Shown here piece by piece: positions 41,696 to 50,764 of a DNA stretch of 59,311 nt. The stretch covers positions 1 to 59,311 of the forward strand of contig JAXDJX010000020.1 of the NCBI GenBank assembly GCA_034667405.1. Reading direction: 5' to 3'. A model generated the notes under the pieces. It had not been told where the DNA came from and did no database searches. It was given only the letters and a program-made list of their open reading frames with translations. Each line of letters begins with the position of its first letter. Position 1 is the first letter of the stretch. This DNA is from JANXVR01 sp034667405 (GTDB taxonomy: Bacteria; Actinomycetota; UBA4738; HRBIN12). Made by a program: the position numbers and the translations under genes.

Positions 41696-43083
41696 ACCAT
41701 CGTTTCGGGAACCACAGCCTGGTCGTATTCGGCCTCGGTGAGATATCCGAGAGACAGCGCTGCTTCCTTCAGGGTGGTTCCGTCGTGGTGCGCCTTCTTC
41801 GCGATCTCAGCTGCGCGGTCGTAGCCGATCTTCGGTGTAAGGGCGGTCACCAACATCAACGAGCGCGAGACCAGGTCCGCGATCCGGTCCCGATCGGCTT
41901 CCAATCCTTCGACGCAGAACGTCCGGAACGTCACCGAGACGTCGGCCAGCAACCGCACCGAATGCAGGAGGTTCTTGACGATGAGCGGCTTGAACACGTT
42001 GAGTTCGAGATTGCCCTGGCCGCCGGCGATCTTGATGGCCGTGTCGTTGCCCATCACCTGGACCGCGACCATGGTCATGGCTTCGGACTGGGTCGGGTTC
42101 ACCTTCCCCGGCATGATCGAACTTCCGGGTTCGTTCTGAGGGAGGATGAGCTCGCCGAGACCGCTGCGCGGACCGGAGCCGAGCCATCGGATGTCGTTCG
42201 CGATCTTCATATAGCCAGCTGCGAGTGTCGTCAGGGCACCCGACATGAACACGAAGGCGTCGTGGGCGGCGAGCGCGGCGAATTTGTTCGGCGCACTCAC
42301 GAACGGCAGCCCGGTGAGTTCCGCGCTCGTGGCGGCGACCTCATCCGCGAACCCTGGAGCGGCGTTCAGCCCGGTGCCCACCGCCGTACCTCCGGCAGCC
42401 AACTCGTAGAGCCCGGGCAGGCAGGCATGGATACGGGAGAGATCTGCATCCAACTGCGCGACGTACCCGCTGAACTCCTGTCCGAGCGTCAAGGGGACCG
42501 CGTCCTGAAGATGGGTGCGCCCGATCTTCACGATATCGGCGAACGCCTCGGCCTTGACCGCCAGCGCATCCCGCAGCGCCGTCACGGCGGGGATCAGCCG
42601 TTCGACGATCATCTGCGCGGCCGCGATATGCATCGCGGTGGGGAAGGTGTCGTTGGATGACTGGCACATGTTCACGTGATCGTTCGGGTGCACCGGCGAT
42701 CTCGATCCGAGTTCGCCTCCCGCCATCTCGATCGCCCGATTGGAGATGACCTCGTTCACGTTCATGTTGGTCTGGGTCCCCGAACCCGTCTGCCAAACGA
42801 ACAAGGGGAAGTGGTCGTCCAGCTTGCCCTCGATGATCTCGTCCGCCACGGCCACGATGAGGTCCGCAACGCTTCGATCCAACCTTCCGCCGTCGGCGTT
42901 CACCATGGCGGCGGCTTTCTTCAGCATGGCCTGGGCGTGGACGACCTCCATCGGCATGCGATCGGCCTCGGGCCATCCGATGGAGAAGTGGTGGAGCGAA
43001 CGTTCGGTCTGCGCTCCCCAGTAGCGGGATGCGTCCACGTCCACTGGACCGAGGCTGTCGGTCTCGGTTCGGTACTCGGTCAT
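41692..43083 (-). CDS. fumC: Class II fumarate hydratase
   Basis: A 463-residue enzyme of the tricarboxylic acid cycle that interconverts fumarate and malate. Diagnostic regions are QTGSGTQTNMNVNEV (substrate binding), SSNDTFPTAMH, GRTHLQDAVPLTLGQEF (catalytic His) and the superfamily signature GSSIMPGKVNPTQ at about residues 318-330. It is full length with no missing residue. ATG 43083 has GGAGG eight bases upstream; the longer in-frame start at 43134 is not needed. Divergent from the cupin gene. Confidence 0.95.
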   Translation of the reverse strand: MTEYRTETDSLGPVDVDASRYWGAQTERSLHHFSIGWPEADRMPMEVVHAQAMLKKAAAMVNADGGRLDRSVADLIVAVADEIIEGKLDDHFPLFVWQTGSGTQTNMNVNEVISNRAIEMAGGELGSRSPVHPNDHVNMCQSSNDTFPTAMHIAAAQMIVERLIPAVTALRDALAVKAEAFADIVKIGRTHLQDAVPLTLGQEFSGYVAQLDADLSRIHACLPGLYELAAGGTAVGTGLNAAPGFADEVAATSAELTGLPFVSAPNKFAALAAHDAFVFMSGALTTLAAGYMKIANDIRWLGSGPRSGLGELILPQNEPGSSIMPGKVNPTQSEAMTMVAVQVMGNDTAIKIAGGQGNLELNVFKPLIVKNLLHSVRLLADVSVTFRTFCVEGLEADRDRIADLVSRSLMLVTALTPKIGYDRAAEIAKKAHHDGTTLKEAALSLGYLTEAEYDQAVVPETMV

Positions 43084-43181
43084 GTCGGGAACCTCCGGGA
43101 TGGCGATGGCCCCATCCTCCCAAACCCGAAGCACCCCGACGCGGCGGTAGGCTCCCGTGATCTGAGAACGGGAGGAACTCG

Positions 43182-43568
43182 ATGGAGGTCGCGCCGGGGG
43201 CAGAAGGCATATTCGAACGTGGGGATGAGGCCAGGTTCACCGGTGAGGTGTGGCTTCGAGGGACCATCGCGGATCCTGAAGGCACGAATCTAGGCGTTGT
43301 TCACTTCTCCCCAGGAGCGCGGACACACTGGCATCGGCACCCCGGCGGTCAATTCCTCTACGGGATATCGGGGCGGGGCCGCGTGCGGACCCGCGGGGAA
43401 CAGGGCCATCACCTCCTCCCCGGCGACGTGGTCCACGTGGGCCCGGACGAATGGCATTTCCACGGCGCCTCCCGGAACGCTCCGATGGTGCACGTCGCGG
43501 TGAACGGTGGCGGCACGCCGGAGTGGGCCGAGGCGGTCAGCGACGCCGAGTTCGACGAAGGGGCCTGA
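43182..43568 (+). CDS. Cupin-domain protein
   Basis: A 128-residue single cupin. Motif 1 is FSPGARTHWHRHPGGQFLYG (His residues for metal and the conserved Gly); motif 2 is GDVVHVGPDEWHFHG. This spacing fits carboxymuconolactone decarboxylase-associated or dioxygenase-like cupins (QdtA-like type is less likely). Substrate unknown. GGGAGGA precedes ATG 43182. The next gene (DNA ligase) starts three bases after its stop, so the two share a transcript. Confidence 0.85.
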   Translation: MEVAPGAEGIFERGDEARFTGEVWLRGTIADPEGTNLGVVHFSPGARTHWHRHPGGQFLYGISGRGRVRTRGEQGHHLLPGDVVHVGPDEWHFHGASRNAPMVHVAVNGGGTPEWAEAVSDAEFDEGA

Positions 43569-43570
43569 CG

Positions 43571-44608
43571 ATGGCGCCCGTGGTTCCGCCGGTGCCGCCG
43601 ATGTTGGCGAAGCTCGAGGACGGACTTCCGGACGGTGACGGATGGCGGTTCGAGCCGAAATGGGATGGGTTCCGCGCGATCGTCTTCCGCGACGGGGAGA
43701 CCGTCCAGGTGCAGAGCCGCGACACCCGCTCGCTCGATCGCTACTTCCCCGAGGTGGTGGAAGGGGTCTCCGCCCTGCCGGAGGGATCGTGGGTCATCGA
43801 CGGCGAGCTCTTGATCGTGACGCCCGAGGGGCTGGCCTTCGACGCCCTCCTCCAACGGATCCACCCGGCCGCCTCGCGCGTGCGAACCTTGGCCGACCGA
43901 ACCCCCGCGACGCTCATCGCGTTCGACATCCTGGCCCGAGGCACCGATGATCTCCGCTCCGCACCCGACGATGCGCGCCGCGATGAACTCGAAGCGTGGG
44001 CCCGCGACATGGGAGTGGCGGTTGCCCCGGAGCGCTTGTCCGAACTTCCACCGGGGCCAGGCATCCTCGTCACTCCGAGAACTCGGGACCGAGCAACGGC
44101 GCTCCGCTGGTACGCGGACGAGGAGGGGATGGGCCAGGACGGGCTGATCGCGCGGCGCGGGGATGTCACGTACCGCCAGGGCGAACGCGCGATGATCAAG
44201 GTGAAGCATCGGCGCACCGTGGATTGCGTGGTCGGCGGATACCGGACGGCGAAGGACGGAAAGGGCGTTGGGAGCCTCCTCCTGGGTCTCTACCGAGGAG
44301 ACGTGCTCCACTACGTCGGGCACACGTCGTCGTTCCGGGCGGCCCAGCGTCGAGAACTGGCCGAACGCTTGCTCCCGTTCCACGGCGAAGGCGGGTTCGG
44401 TGAGGGCCGTTCGCCCGGAGGGATCAGCCGGTGGTCATCGGGCAGGTCGACGGAGTGGGTCCCACTACGTCCGGAGCTTGTGTGCGAGGTGTCCGTCGAC
44501 CGGCTGCAAGGCGAGCGGTTCCGTCATGCGGCGACCTTCCAGCGTTGGCGGGACGATCGAGATCCCGCGTCCTGCACGTTCGAGCAGGTGTCACGTTCCC
44601 GAACCTGA
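43571..44608 (+). CDS. ATP-dependent DNA ligase (LigC/LigD ligase-domain type)
   Basis: A 345-residue ligase. The adenylation domain has motif I EPKWDGFRAI with the nucleophile Lys, motif III WVIDGELLIV, motif IV region DGLIARRGDVTYRQGERAMI and motif V IKVKHRRTVDCVVGGY; an OB-fold domain follows (VGSLLLGLYRGDVLHYVGH). This is the size and domain set of the stand-alone ligases of mycobacteria and of the ligase domain of LigD used in end joining. Its 3' end overlaps by 18 bases the end of the polymerase gene on the opposite strand. Confidence 0.88.
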   Translation: MAPVVPPVPPMLAKLEDGLPDGDGWRFEPKWDGFRAIVFRDGETVQVQSRDTRSLDRYFPEVVEGVSALPEGSWVIDGELLIVTPEGLAFDALLQRIHPAASRVRTLADRTPATLIAFDILARGTDDLRSAPDDARRDELEAWARDMGVAVAPERLSELPPGPGILVTPRTRDRATALRWYADEEGMGQDGLIARRGDVTYRQGERAMIKVKHRRTVDCVVGGYRTAKDGKGVGSLLLGLYRGDVLHYVGHTSSFRAAQRRELAERLLPFHGEGGFGEGRSPGGISRWSSGRSTEWVPLRPELVCEVSVDRLQGERFRHAATFQRWRDDRDPASCTFEQVSRSRT

Positions 44609-45616
44609 GGGTTTCTTCCGCGCTCTGGACGGAGCGACACGGTCGGGCTCGCCTTTGGCCTTCGGGAAGTGCGGGGGCCAGGGCGCGTCGCCCAGTCCTC
44701 CGGCTTCATCCCGGTCGGCAAGCTCCAACAGCAGCGTCAGGTCACCGGCGGAGGCGTCGATCGCTGACGCCGCATCCCCCCGTTCGCGCAGCATCACGGG
44801 CACCGTCGCAAGCGTGAAGTCGGCAGGTTCCACCTCGGCGACCTCCTCCCACTGCAACGGCATCGACACCCGCGCATCGGGGACGGGCCTCACCGAATAC
44901 GCCGAGGCGGTCGTTCGGTCTCGTGCGTTCTGGTTGTAGTCCACGAAGACCCCATGGCGCTGTTCCTTCCACCAGGCGCTGGTGGCGAGCTTCGGCGCAC
45001 GTCGTTCGATGTCGCGGGCGAGCGCCAAGGCCGCTCGGCGCACAACCGTGAACTCCCACCGCGGTTCGATCCGAACGGGGATGTGGATCCCCCGCTTGCC
45101 GCTGGTCTTCGGGAAGCCGGTCAGCCCGTGTTCGGCGAGCGCCTCCCGCGCGATCAGAGCCACCTGGCGAACCACATCGAACGGGATGTCGGGTGTCGGG
45201 TCCAGGTCGATCCGCAGTTCGTCGGGGCGATCTACATCGGAGCGCCGCACCGGCCACGGGTTGATGTCCAGACAACCGAGTGTGGCGGCCCAGGCGATGT
45301 GGGCGACGTCCGCCATCACGGCGGTGCGCGCGGTTCGGCCGCTCGGATAGGTGATGGTGACGCTCTGGACCCACTCAGGGGCGCCCTTGGGGATCCTTTT
45401 CTGGAAGAACGGCTCTCCTTGGATCCCGTCTGGCCAGCGGAACAGGATCGAGGGCCGGTCGCGACATCCCAGGAGGGCCGCTGTTCCGACGTCGATGTAG
45501 TAGCGGATCACGTCGAGCTTCGTGATGCCCGGCTCGGGGAAGTACACCTTGCTGGGGTTGGTCACGTGGATGGTCCGACCCTCGACCTCGATGTCGATCG
45601 CTTCCTCCTTCGCCAC
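44591..45616 (-). CDS. LigD-type polymerase/primase domain protein (non-homologous end joining)
   Basis: A 341-residue stand-alone copy of the LigD polymerase domain (archaeo-eukaryotic primase fold) that fills gaps and adds ribonucleotides at broken ends. Marks are VTNPSKVYFPEPGITKLDVI at the N terminus, EPFFQKRIPKGAP, DELRIDLDPTPDIPF with the catalytic Asp pair and TSGKRGIHIPVRI. The ligase and nuclease domains are absent; a ligase is supplied by the gene facing it. GTG 45616 follows the aldo/keto reductase stop by ten bases, so the two minus-strand genes are cotranscribed. Confidence 0.9.
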   Translation of the reverse strand: MAKEEAIDIEVEGRTIHVTNPSKVYFPEPGITKLDVIRYYIDVGTAALLGCRDRPSILFRWPDGIQGEPFFQKRIPKGAPEWVQSVTITYPSGRTARTAVMADVAHIAWAATLGCLDINPWPVRRSDVDRPDELRIDLDPTPDIPFDVVRQVALIAREALAEHGLTGFPKTSGKRGIHIPVRIEPRWEFTVVRRAALALARDIERRAPKLATSAWWKEQRHGVFVDYNQNARDRTTASAYSVRPVPDARVSMPLQWEEVAEVEPADFTLATVPVMLRERGDAASAIDASAGDLTLLLELADRDEAGGLGDAPWPPHFPKAKGEPDRVAPSRARKKPSGSGT

Positions 45617-45626
45617 GCGGGATCCC

Positions 45627-46556
45627 TTATCCGATCACGGCGGCGACCTCGCGGAGTTCTTCTTCCGAGAGTTGCCACGCGGTTGTCGCCGAAGCGTTGG
45701 CGCGAACCTGGTCGGGGTCGGTGGCACCGGCGATCACGGTCGCGACCGCCGAGTGGCTCGCGAGCCAGGACAGGGCCACTTCCAACAGTGAATGACCATG
45801 ATCGTTCGCATAGGCCTCCAACCTCTCCACCAGCCCGAAGCGCTGGTCGGTGAAGACGTCCTCTCCGGCGTGGGAGAGTCGGGTGCCCGGCGGGGGAGAC
45901 TCGCCTCGGCGGTACTTCCCGGTGAGGAGACCGGAGGCCAGCGGGAAGTACGGCATGAACGTGATCCCCGCGCGCTCGCAGGCGGGAAGCACATCGCCCT
46001 CCGCTTCACGTTCGAGGAGGCTGAGCTCGTTCTGCACGGTCGCGAAGCCGTTCCACCCCTCGGCCATGGCGGCGGCGTGGGTCTCGGCGATCTGCGCGGC
46101 GGAGACGTTCGAGCATCCGACTTCGCGAACCTTGCCCTTATCGACGAGCAATCGCATGGCGTCGAGCGTCTCGGTCATCGGCACCGCGGGATCGGGTTGA
46201 TGGAGGAGGTAGAGGTCGATCCGGTCGGTGCCGAGCCGCTCCAAGCTTTGATCGCAGGCCTGCGCGACCCATCGTGGGTCACCGCCCGTGAGTCCGTTGG
46301 GGGGAGTCCGCATCCCGAACTTCGTCACCACGACAGCGCGGTCGCGCGATGCTCCAAGGGCGCGCCCAAGGAACTCCTCGGACGCCCCATCACCGTAGAG
46401 GTCGGCCGTATCGAACACGGTGATACCGGCGTCCAGAGCGGCGGCAACCACCTCCTGGGTCCGGGCTTCGTCGATCCGTCTGCCGAAGTTGTTGCACCCG
46501 AGCCCGGCGATCGACACCTCGATGTCGCCGATCCTTCGCGTTGTGAACGTGTCCAT
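45627..46556 (-). CDS. Aldo/keto reductase
   Basis: A 309-residue NADP-dependent reductase with a TIM-barrel fold. The catalytic tetrad is visible: Asp and Tyr in FDTADLYGDGASEEFLGRAL, Lys in AVVVTKFGM and His in DLYLLHQPDP. SNVSAAQIAETHA and the C-terminal region (VATVIAGATDPDQVRANAS) bind the cofactor. It resembles the general stress/voltage-channel beta-subunit branch (AKR11/12-like). Substrate unknown. The start has a textbook ribosome site AGGAGG. Upstream partner of the polymerase gene. Confidence 0.92.
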   Translation of the reverse strand: MDTFTTRRIGDIEVSIAGLGCNNFGRRIDEARTQEVVAAALDAGITVFDTADLYGDGASEEFLGRALGASRDRAVVVTKFGMRTPPNGLTGGDPRWVAQACDQSLERLGTDRIDLYLLHQPDPAVPMTETLDAMRLLVDKGKVREVGCSNVSAAQIAETHAAAMAEGWNGFATVQNELSLLEREAEGDVLPACERAGITFMPYFPLASGLLTGKYRRGESPPPGTRLSHAGEDVFTDQRFGLVERLEAYANDHGHSLLEVALSWLASHSAVATVIAGATDPDQVRANASATTAWQLSEEELREVAAVIG

Positions 46557-46638
46557 CCGTACCTCCTGAAGACCGAAGGCCCCACCGTACCCCTCATCGC
46601 CTGTCGGACGCAGTCGTACGTGCGAAGCTATGCCGCGA

Positions 46639-46715
46639 GGGGCGGTAGCTCAATCGGTTAGAGCAGCAGACTCATAATCTGTAGGTTCCAGGTTCAAGTC
46701 CTGGTCGCCCCACCA
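46639..46715 (+). tRNA. tRNA-Met (CAT anticodon; Ile2 not excluded)
   Basis: A complete cloverleaf with encoded CCA. The acceptor stem is GGGGCGG/TCGCCCC (last pair G-T), the D arm is GCTC...GAGC, the anticodon stem is GCAGA/TCTGT around the loop CTCATAA (CAT at 46673-46675) and the T arm is CCAGG TTCAAGT CCTGG. The first base pair is G-C, so it is not an initiator tRNA. Elongator Met and lysidine-modified Ile2 share this anticodon; sequence alone leaves a small doubt. Confidence 0.93.
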
Positions 46716-46803
46716 CAGTCCTGCAGCGGTATGGGCGGCGTAGGCCGGTCGTTCCAGGTAGGTGTGAAAGGCCTATGGTCGTGGGACGAACGGGAGGCCA
46801 AGG

Positions 46804-49044
46804 ATGGCACCGGACAGAGGGAAAGACGCCGCCCCCGAGTCGCTCACGGGACTCGCGCAGCATGCGTTGTTCGATGCTCTTGAAGAGACGGCGGACCTCG
46901 TCATGGTCGTTCGCGCCGACGACGACCGGCTCCTCTGGGTGAACGCAGGGTTCCTCGCGTTCGCCGGCGCTCAGCTGGAAGGGGTGCTCGGGAAGACCCT
47001 CGCCGAGCTCGGTCTGTCCGTCGAAGGACCTCCTGCCGCCGCGACTCCGACCGCGTGGGACAGTCCGACTGCACCCTCGCGATTCGAGTTTCGTCGCCAC
47101 GACGGGGAGATCAGGCTCTTCGAAGGATCGCGGAGAGCGGTTGGACTGAAGGATCACGCGCTGGTCGTCACGATCGCTCGTGACGTCACGGTGCGGGACC
47201 ACGTTCTCGACGAACTCCGGTCTTCGAGAGGATTCGTCACGGAGATCGTCGAATCCATGCCTGTGGCGTTCGTTGCGGTCGATGAAGGATTCCGCATCTC
47301 ATACGCGAACAATCGCGCAGTCGAGCTCATGAGCAAACCTCGGATCGGACTCCTGGGCCGGGCGCTGTGGGAGGAGTTCCCCGACGCTGCGGAACCGCCG
47401 TTCGTCGACGCCGCCAATTGGGCCATGGAGGAGCGCGTCCCCGTGCGCGTCGAGCAGTACTACACGCCGTTGGACATGTGGTTCGAGGTGAGCGTCGTTC
47501 CCATCCCGAGCGGACTGGCGATCTACGTCACCGACATCCATGAACGCAGGCGACGCGACTCCGACGTCGCGCAGCTCGCGTCCATCGTGGATTCAACGGA
47601 AGACGCGATCATGAGCGTCTCGACGGACGGTGTGTTCACCAGTTGGAACCCGGCTGCCGAGCGGATCTTCGGCTATTCATACGATGAGGCGATCGGGAGC
47701 ACACTCGGTTCGATCATGGTTCCGGCGGGCCAATCCGACGATGCCGACGAGCTGTTCAAGCGTGTGGCGCAAGGCGAGGTGCTGATCGCCAAGGAGGTTC
47801 GCCGGTGGCGGAAAGACGGCTCGCATGTTGATGTATCAGTGACGCTGTCACCGATCCGCGATGCCTCGGGGCAGCTGACAGGTGTATCCGCGATCTCGAG
47901 AGATATCACGCGTGAACGGCGGGCCGCAGAAGAGCTCCGCGATGCCGAAGTCCGGTACCGGAGGCTGGTCGAACAGGTGCCCATCATCATCTACGACTGG
48001 GGTGTCCAGGGCGACATCGAGCACGTCAGCGAGAACTACGTCAGTCCCCAGATCGAGGGGATCCTCGGGTTCAAGCCCGAGGAATGGATGGCTGACCCGA
48101 CGTTGTGGTTCTCGCAGGTGCATCCTGACGATATCCAGGAGGTGACGGCGGCCGTCGTGCGGTCGATAGAGGACGGGGTTCCCCTCCGGGTCGAGTACCG
48201 GATGTTCGCGAAGGACGGGCAGACGGTGTGGCTCAGGGATGAGGCGTTGGTGCTTGAGCGGGACGAGGATGGAAGGGCCACGCTCTTCCAGGGCGTGCAA
48301 CTCGACATCACGGCTGAGAAACGAGCGGAGGAAGCGCTCCGCAGGGCCGCTGACGAGAAGGCGCAGCTCATCCAGCTCCTCGCGCACGAGCTGTTCACCC
48401 CGATCACGGCTATCCAGGGAGCGGCCTTGACGCTGAGCTCGCTGGGGGAGCGCCTGAGCCCCACCGATCTCAGTGTTCTGGCGGAAGGCGTCGCCAGGGG
48501 GGCCCGGCGATTGCAGCGACTGGTCCAAAACCTCGATGCCGCCGCGAAGTTGGACCGAGGGGATGTGGCCGTCTCGCGCCGGAGCGTGCCTATCGGCGAG
48601 ATCCTGAGGCTGGCCCTGCGGGACTTTCAGACCGAGTCCGAGGCGTCAGACATCAACGTTTCGGCCGATGAGGAGATCGTGGGCCGTCGGACCGTTGCAG
48701 ACCTCTCCCTGGCCGCTCAGGCTCTCAGTGTCGTCATCGAGAACGCCCTGGACTACTCCGACGGTGCAGCCGTGGATATCGACCTGCTCGAGAGCGACGG
48801 GAGCCTCCTCATCCGTGTATCCGACCGCGGCCCCGGGGTCACGCCGGAGCAACGCGATCACATCTTCGAACTGTTCGCCCAAGAGGACTCCAGCGACACG
48901 CGTAGTCATGAGGGGCTGGGTGTGGGTCTGTTCTTGGCTCGGCGGGTGATGGCGGTCCATGGGGGAGAACTCGCCTACGAGGCACGACCTGATGGCGGGG
49001 CCATGTTCACGTTCCACTTCGTTCCCAGCCGTACCGCCGGTTAG
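46804..49044 (+). CDS. Multi-PAS sensor histidine kinase
   Basis: A 746-residue cytoplasmic sensor kinase with no membrane segment. Four PAS domains fill roughly residues 20-500; the fourth (ISPQIEGIL-like region, HPDDIQEVTAAVVRSIEDG) is a PAS_3-type fold with EYRMFAKDGQTVWLRDEALV. The HisKA domain has H528 in LLAHELFTPITAIQG. The ATPase domain has the N box VIENALDYSDG, G1 DRGPGVTPEQ and G2 GLGVGLFLARRVM. No response regulator lies next to it, so its partner is elsewhere. GGGAGG six bases before ATG 46804 sets the start. Confidence 0.92.
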   Translation: MAPDRGKDAAPESLTGLAQHALFDALEETADLVMVVRADDDRLLWVNAGFLAFAGAQLEGVLGKTLAELGLSVEGPPAAATPTAWDSPTAPSRFEFRRHDGEIRLFEGSRRAVGLKDHALVVTIARDVTVRDHVLDELRSSRGFVTEIVESMPVAFVAVDEGFRISYANNRAVELMSKPRIGLLGRALWEEFPDAAEPPFVDAANWAMEERVPVRVEQYYTPLDMWFEVSVVPIPSGLAIYVTDIHERRRRDSDVAQLASIVDSTEDAIMSVSTDGVFTSWNPAAERIFGYSYDEAIGSTLGSIMVPAGQSDDADELFKRVAQGEVLIAKEVRRWRKDGSHVDVSVTLSPIRDASGQLTGVSAISRDITRERRAAEELRDAEVRYRRLVEQVPIIIYDWGVQGDIEHVSENYVSPQIEGILGFKPEEWMADPTLWFSQVHPDDIQEVTAAVVRSIEDGVPLRVEYRMFAKDGQTVWLRDEALVLERDEDGRATLFQGVQLDITAEKRAEEALRRAADEKAQLIQLLAHELFTPITAIQGAALTLSSLGERLSPTDLSVLAEGVARGARRLQRLVQNLDAAAKLDRGDVAVSRRSVPIGEILRLALRDFQTESEASDINVSADEEIVGRRTVADLSLAAQALSVVIENALDYSDGAAVDIDLLESDGSLLIRVSDRGPGVTPEQRDHIFELFAQEDSSDTRSHEGLGVGLFLARRVMAVHGGELAYEARPDGGAMFTFHFVPSRTAG

Positions 49045-49129
49045 CGGTGCGGGAACCTGAGGAAGAGCCGAGGTATGGGCCGGCCGTGGCTTGGTCGAGG
49101 GGATACCTAGCGCGTTCCGCTCTCGCGGG

Positions 49130-49333
49130 ATGTTCCGCGACATCACTGCCTACGTCACATCCGTCGGGTACCCGCGGAGCGGTCATAGTCTCGTCGGATC
49201 GTTGATCAACGCGCACCCCGAGGCCCTGATCGCGCACGAACTGGACGCGATCGCATTGATCGACGCCGGTTCCCCCGCTCGTTGCTCGGGACTACGCGCT
49301 GCCGGGCGGATCGCAGGGAACGTGGACGTCTAG
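49130..49333 (+). pseudogene. Truncated sulfotransferase-family gene
   Basis: Only about 67 codons. AYVTSVGYPRSGHSLVGSLI then NAHPEALIAHELDAIALIDA is the 5' PAPS-binding P-loop and following helix of sulfotransferases (GYPRSGxS). The frame then degenerates into LRAAGRIAGNVDV and stops at 49333, two bases from the MOSC stop on the other strand. The remaining ~200 residues are not present downstream. It looks like a gene cut off when the neighbouring gene became adjacent. No clear ribosome site. Confidence 0.65.
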
Positions 49334-49334
49334 A

Positions 49335-50111
49335 TCACACCAGGGGCACGACCGCGTCGCCGATCCGGACCCGCCCCGGTTCCTCGACCTCCGCGTACAT
49401 CCCGAACGGCAGACCCGTATCGTTCTTCATCCGCCCTCGCGAGGTCGCGAGCACCTTCAGGGTTTCGAAGTCCTTCTGGCCCGTGCTCGGCGATTGCGTG
49501 GTGATCACGCAGCGCGGGACCTGACCGCAGACGCGCACCGTGCTCTCCCCGATACGCAGGAGCCGTCCGTCCCAGGTGTCCTCTTCGTACGGATCGCATC
49601 CGTCCAGCTCGAAGAGCATGCGGAATCTGCGTGAGTCGATATCTCCGTCGGCGCCTCCGGCGCGCGCGAGTGCGACCACCGAAGCTTTGGATACCAGGGT
49701 GAGGTGATGCACGTCGCTGCCTTCACCCGCCAGATCTGATCTGACCAGACGCACGCCCAACCCGATGTAGTCCGACAAAGCCTCGGAGAAGGGGCCCTGC
49801 ACCACGTGCGATGCGACGGGTCGCCCGTAGAAATCGCTGGCGACGGCCTCGTGCGTCGGCACGGCTCCACCTTTCACCTCCGAACCGTCGGGGAACGCCA
49901 GGGTGAGGACATCCCGCTCAGGATCGAAGCTGGCCCGAACCTGTTGCATCGGCCCGAATTTGTCCGCCGAGACCATCGCCCCGTCCTGATCGACCATGAA
50001 GAAGAGGCGATTGTCCGCGACTCCGATCTCGGTGAGGGTCACTTCCTCCGGGTGCGCCAGCGCGAGCCCCTTCACGGGAGTCACATTCAGCCGAAGGACC
50101 GAGATCGTCAT
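49335..50111 (-). CDS. MOSC-domain protein
   Basis: A 258-residue protein with an N-terminal beta-barrel MOSC_N part (LRLNVTPVKGLALAHPEEVT; NRLFFMVDQDGAMVSADKFG) and a MOSC domain (VSKASVVALARAGGADGDID; RFRMLFELDGCDPYEEDTWD; GQVPRCVITTQSPSTGQKDF) that carries the conserved cysteine of molybdenum-cofactor sulfurases and mARC-type reductases. It probably binds a molybdenum cofactor; the reaction is unknown. The ATG at 50111 lies six bases after a TACCTT box; the frame to 50372 is not used. Confidence 0.88.
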   Translation of the reverse strand: MTISVLRLNVTPVKGLALAHPEEVTLTEIGVADNRLFFMVDQDGAMVSADKFGPMQQVRASFDPERDVLTLAFPDGSEVKGGAVPTHEAVASDFYGRPVASHVVQGPFSEALSDYIGLGVRLVRSDLAGEGSDVHHLTLVSKASVVALARAGGADGDIDSRRFRMLFELDGCDPYEEDTWDGRLLRIGESTVRVCGQVPRCVITTQSPSTGQKDFETLKVLATSRGRMKNDTGLPFGMYAEVEEPGRVRIGDAVVPLV

Positions 50112-50117
50112 CAACGA

Positions 50118-50123
50118 AAGGTA
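50118..50123 (-). promoter_or_regulatory. Leaderless-type -10 box TACCTT
   Basis: TACCTT on the minus strand, 6 bases before the ATG at 50111. Confidence 0.5.
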
Positions 50124-50203
50124 CCGGATGGAGGGTTTACCCAAGTACCCGCATTGACGTACCATCAGCGCCTCCGCACCCCCCGGGCTCAACAGGAGAA
50201 CGA

Positions 50204-50740
50204 ATGAGCGACGAGATTGCGCACGAGGTAGTGGTTTCGAGTCTCTTGGATCTGCAGGCCCGCCTGCGTAACGCTGAACACCAGGCGGCCGACGAGCCCC
50301 GGGACGGCGTGAAGGTGCCGGAGGCGACACCGATCTTCGTGAACATGCCGGACGACGCTCGGCTCCCGGCACCGCCTCCGGCGGTCTCCGTCATCGAGGA
50401 CGAGCTGACAGTGCAGGTCGAGCCCGCCGAAGCGCACCTACTGATGGTCGTACCCACTCCGGAGGAGGACGTCGCTCCGGTCAAGACGTTGCACCCCATC
50501 TCGACGCCGCCCGGGGACGGTCGGTTGGCATCTCTCACGGAACGTCTCGCCCGCCTGGAGCTCGAATTGGACGGCGTGATCGGCCGGATCGAGAAAGTGG
50601 ATCCCGTCAGGATCGATCGCCTAGAAGCCGTGCATGAAGAATTGGGAGCTCAGCAGGAGGGTCTCAAGGCAGCGATCGACTCACACTTCACCGAACTGCA
50701 GCACTCCATCGAGGAGCGTCTCCGCGGCACGGAGCGGTGA
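50204..50740 (+). CDS. Coiled-coil protein of unknown function
   Basis: A 178-residue acidic protein with an unstructured proline-rich middle (ARLPAPPPAVSVIEDELTV and so on) and a long C-terminal coiled coil (SLTERLARLELELDGVIGRI, KVDPVRIDRLEAVHEELGAQ and LQHSIEERL). There is no membrane helix. It could be a scaffold or partner of a kinase or other machinery; nothing shows which. AGGAGA before ATG 50204 is a good ribosome site. The next gene has its own promoter box. Confidence 0.6.
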   Translation: MSDEIAHEVVVSSLLDLQARLRNAEHQAADEPRDGVKVPEATPIFVNMPDDARLPAPPPAVSVIEDELTVQVEPAEAHLLMVVPTPEEDVAPVKTLHPISTPPGDGRLASLTERLARLELELDGVIGRIEKVDPVRIDRLEAVHEELGAQQEGLKAAIDSHFTELQHSIEERLRGTER

Positions 50741-50751
50741 TCGCAGGCTGG

Positions 50752-50757
50752 TAGGTT
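50752..50757 (+). promoter_or_regulatory. Leaderless-type -10 box TAGGTT
   Basis: TAGGTT lies 7 bases before the ATG at 50765 and drives the nitrobindin and P1B-ATPase pair. Confidence 0.55.
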
Positions 50758-50764
50758 CGGTCCC

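Noticed and set aside
41785..42660. 291-codon plus-strand frame inside the fumarase gene
   Set aside because: It is wholly antisense to the conserved fumC; typical high-GC shadow.
46672..47202. Long minus-strand frame starting inside the histidine kinase gene
   Set aside because: Its end reads GRPGLEPGTYRL, the well-known false translation across a tRNA gene; it overlaps the real tRNA at 46639-46715 and the kinase gene.
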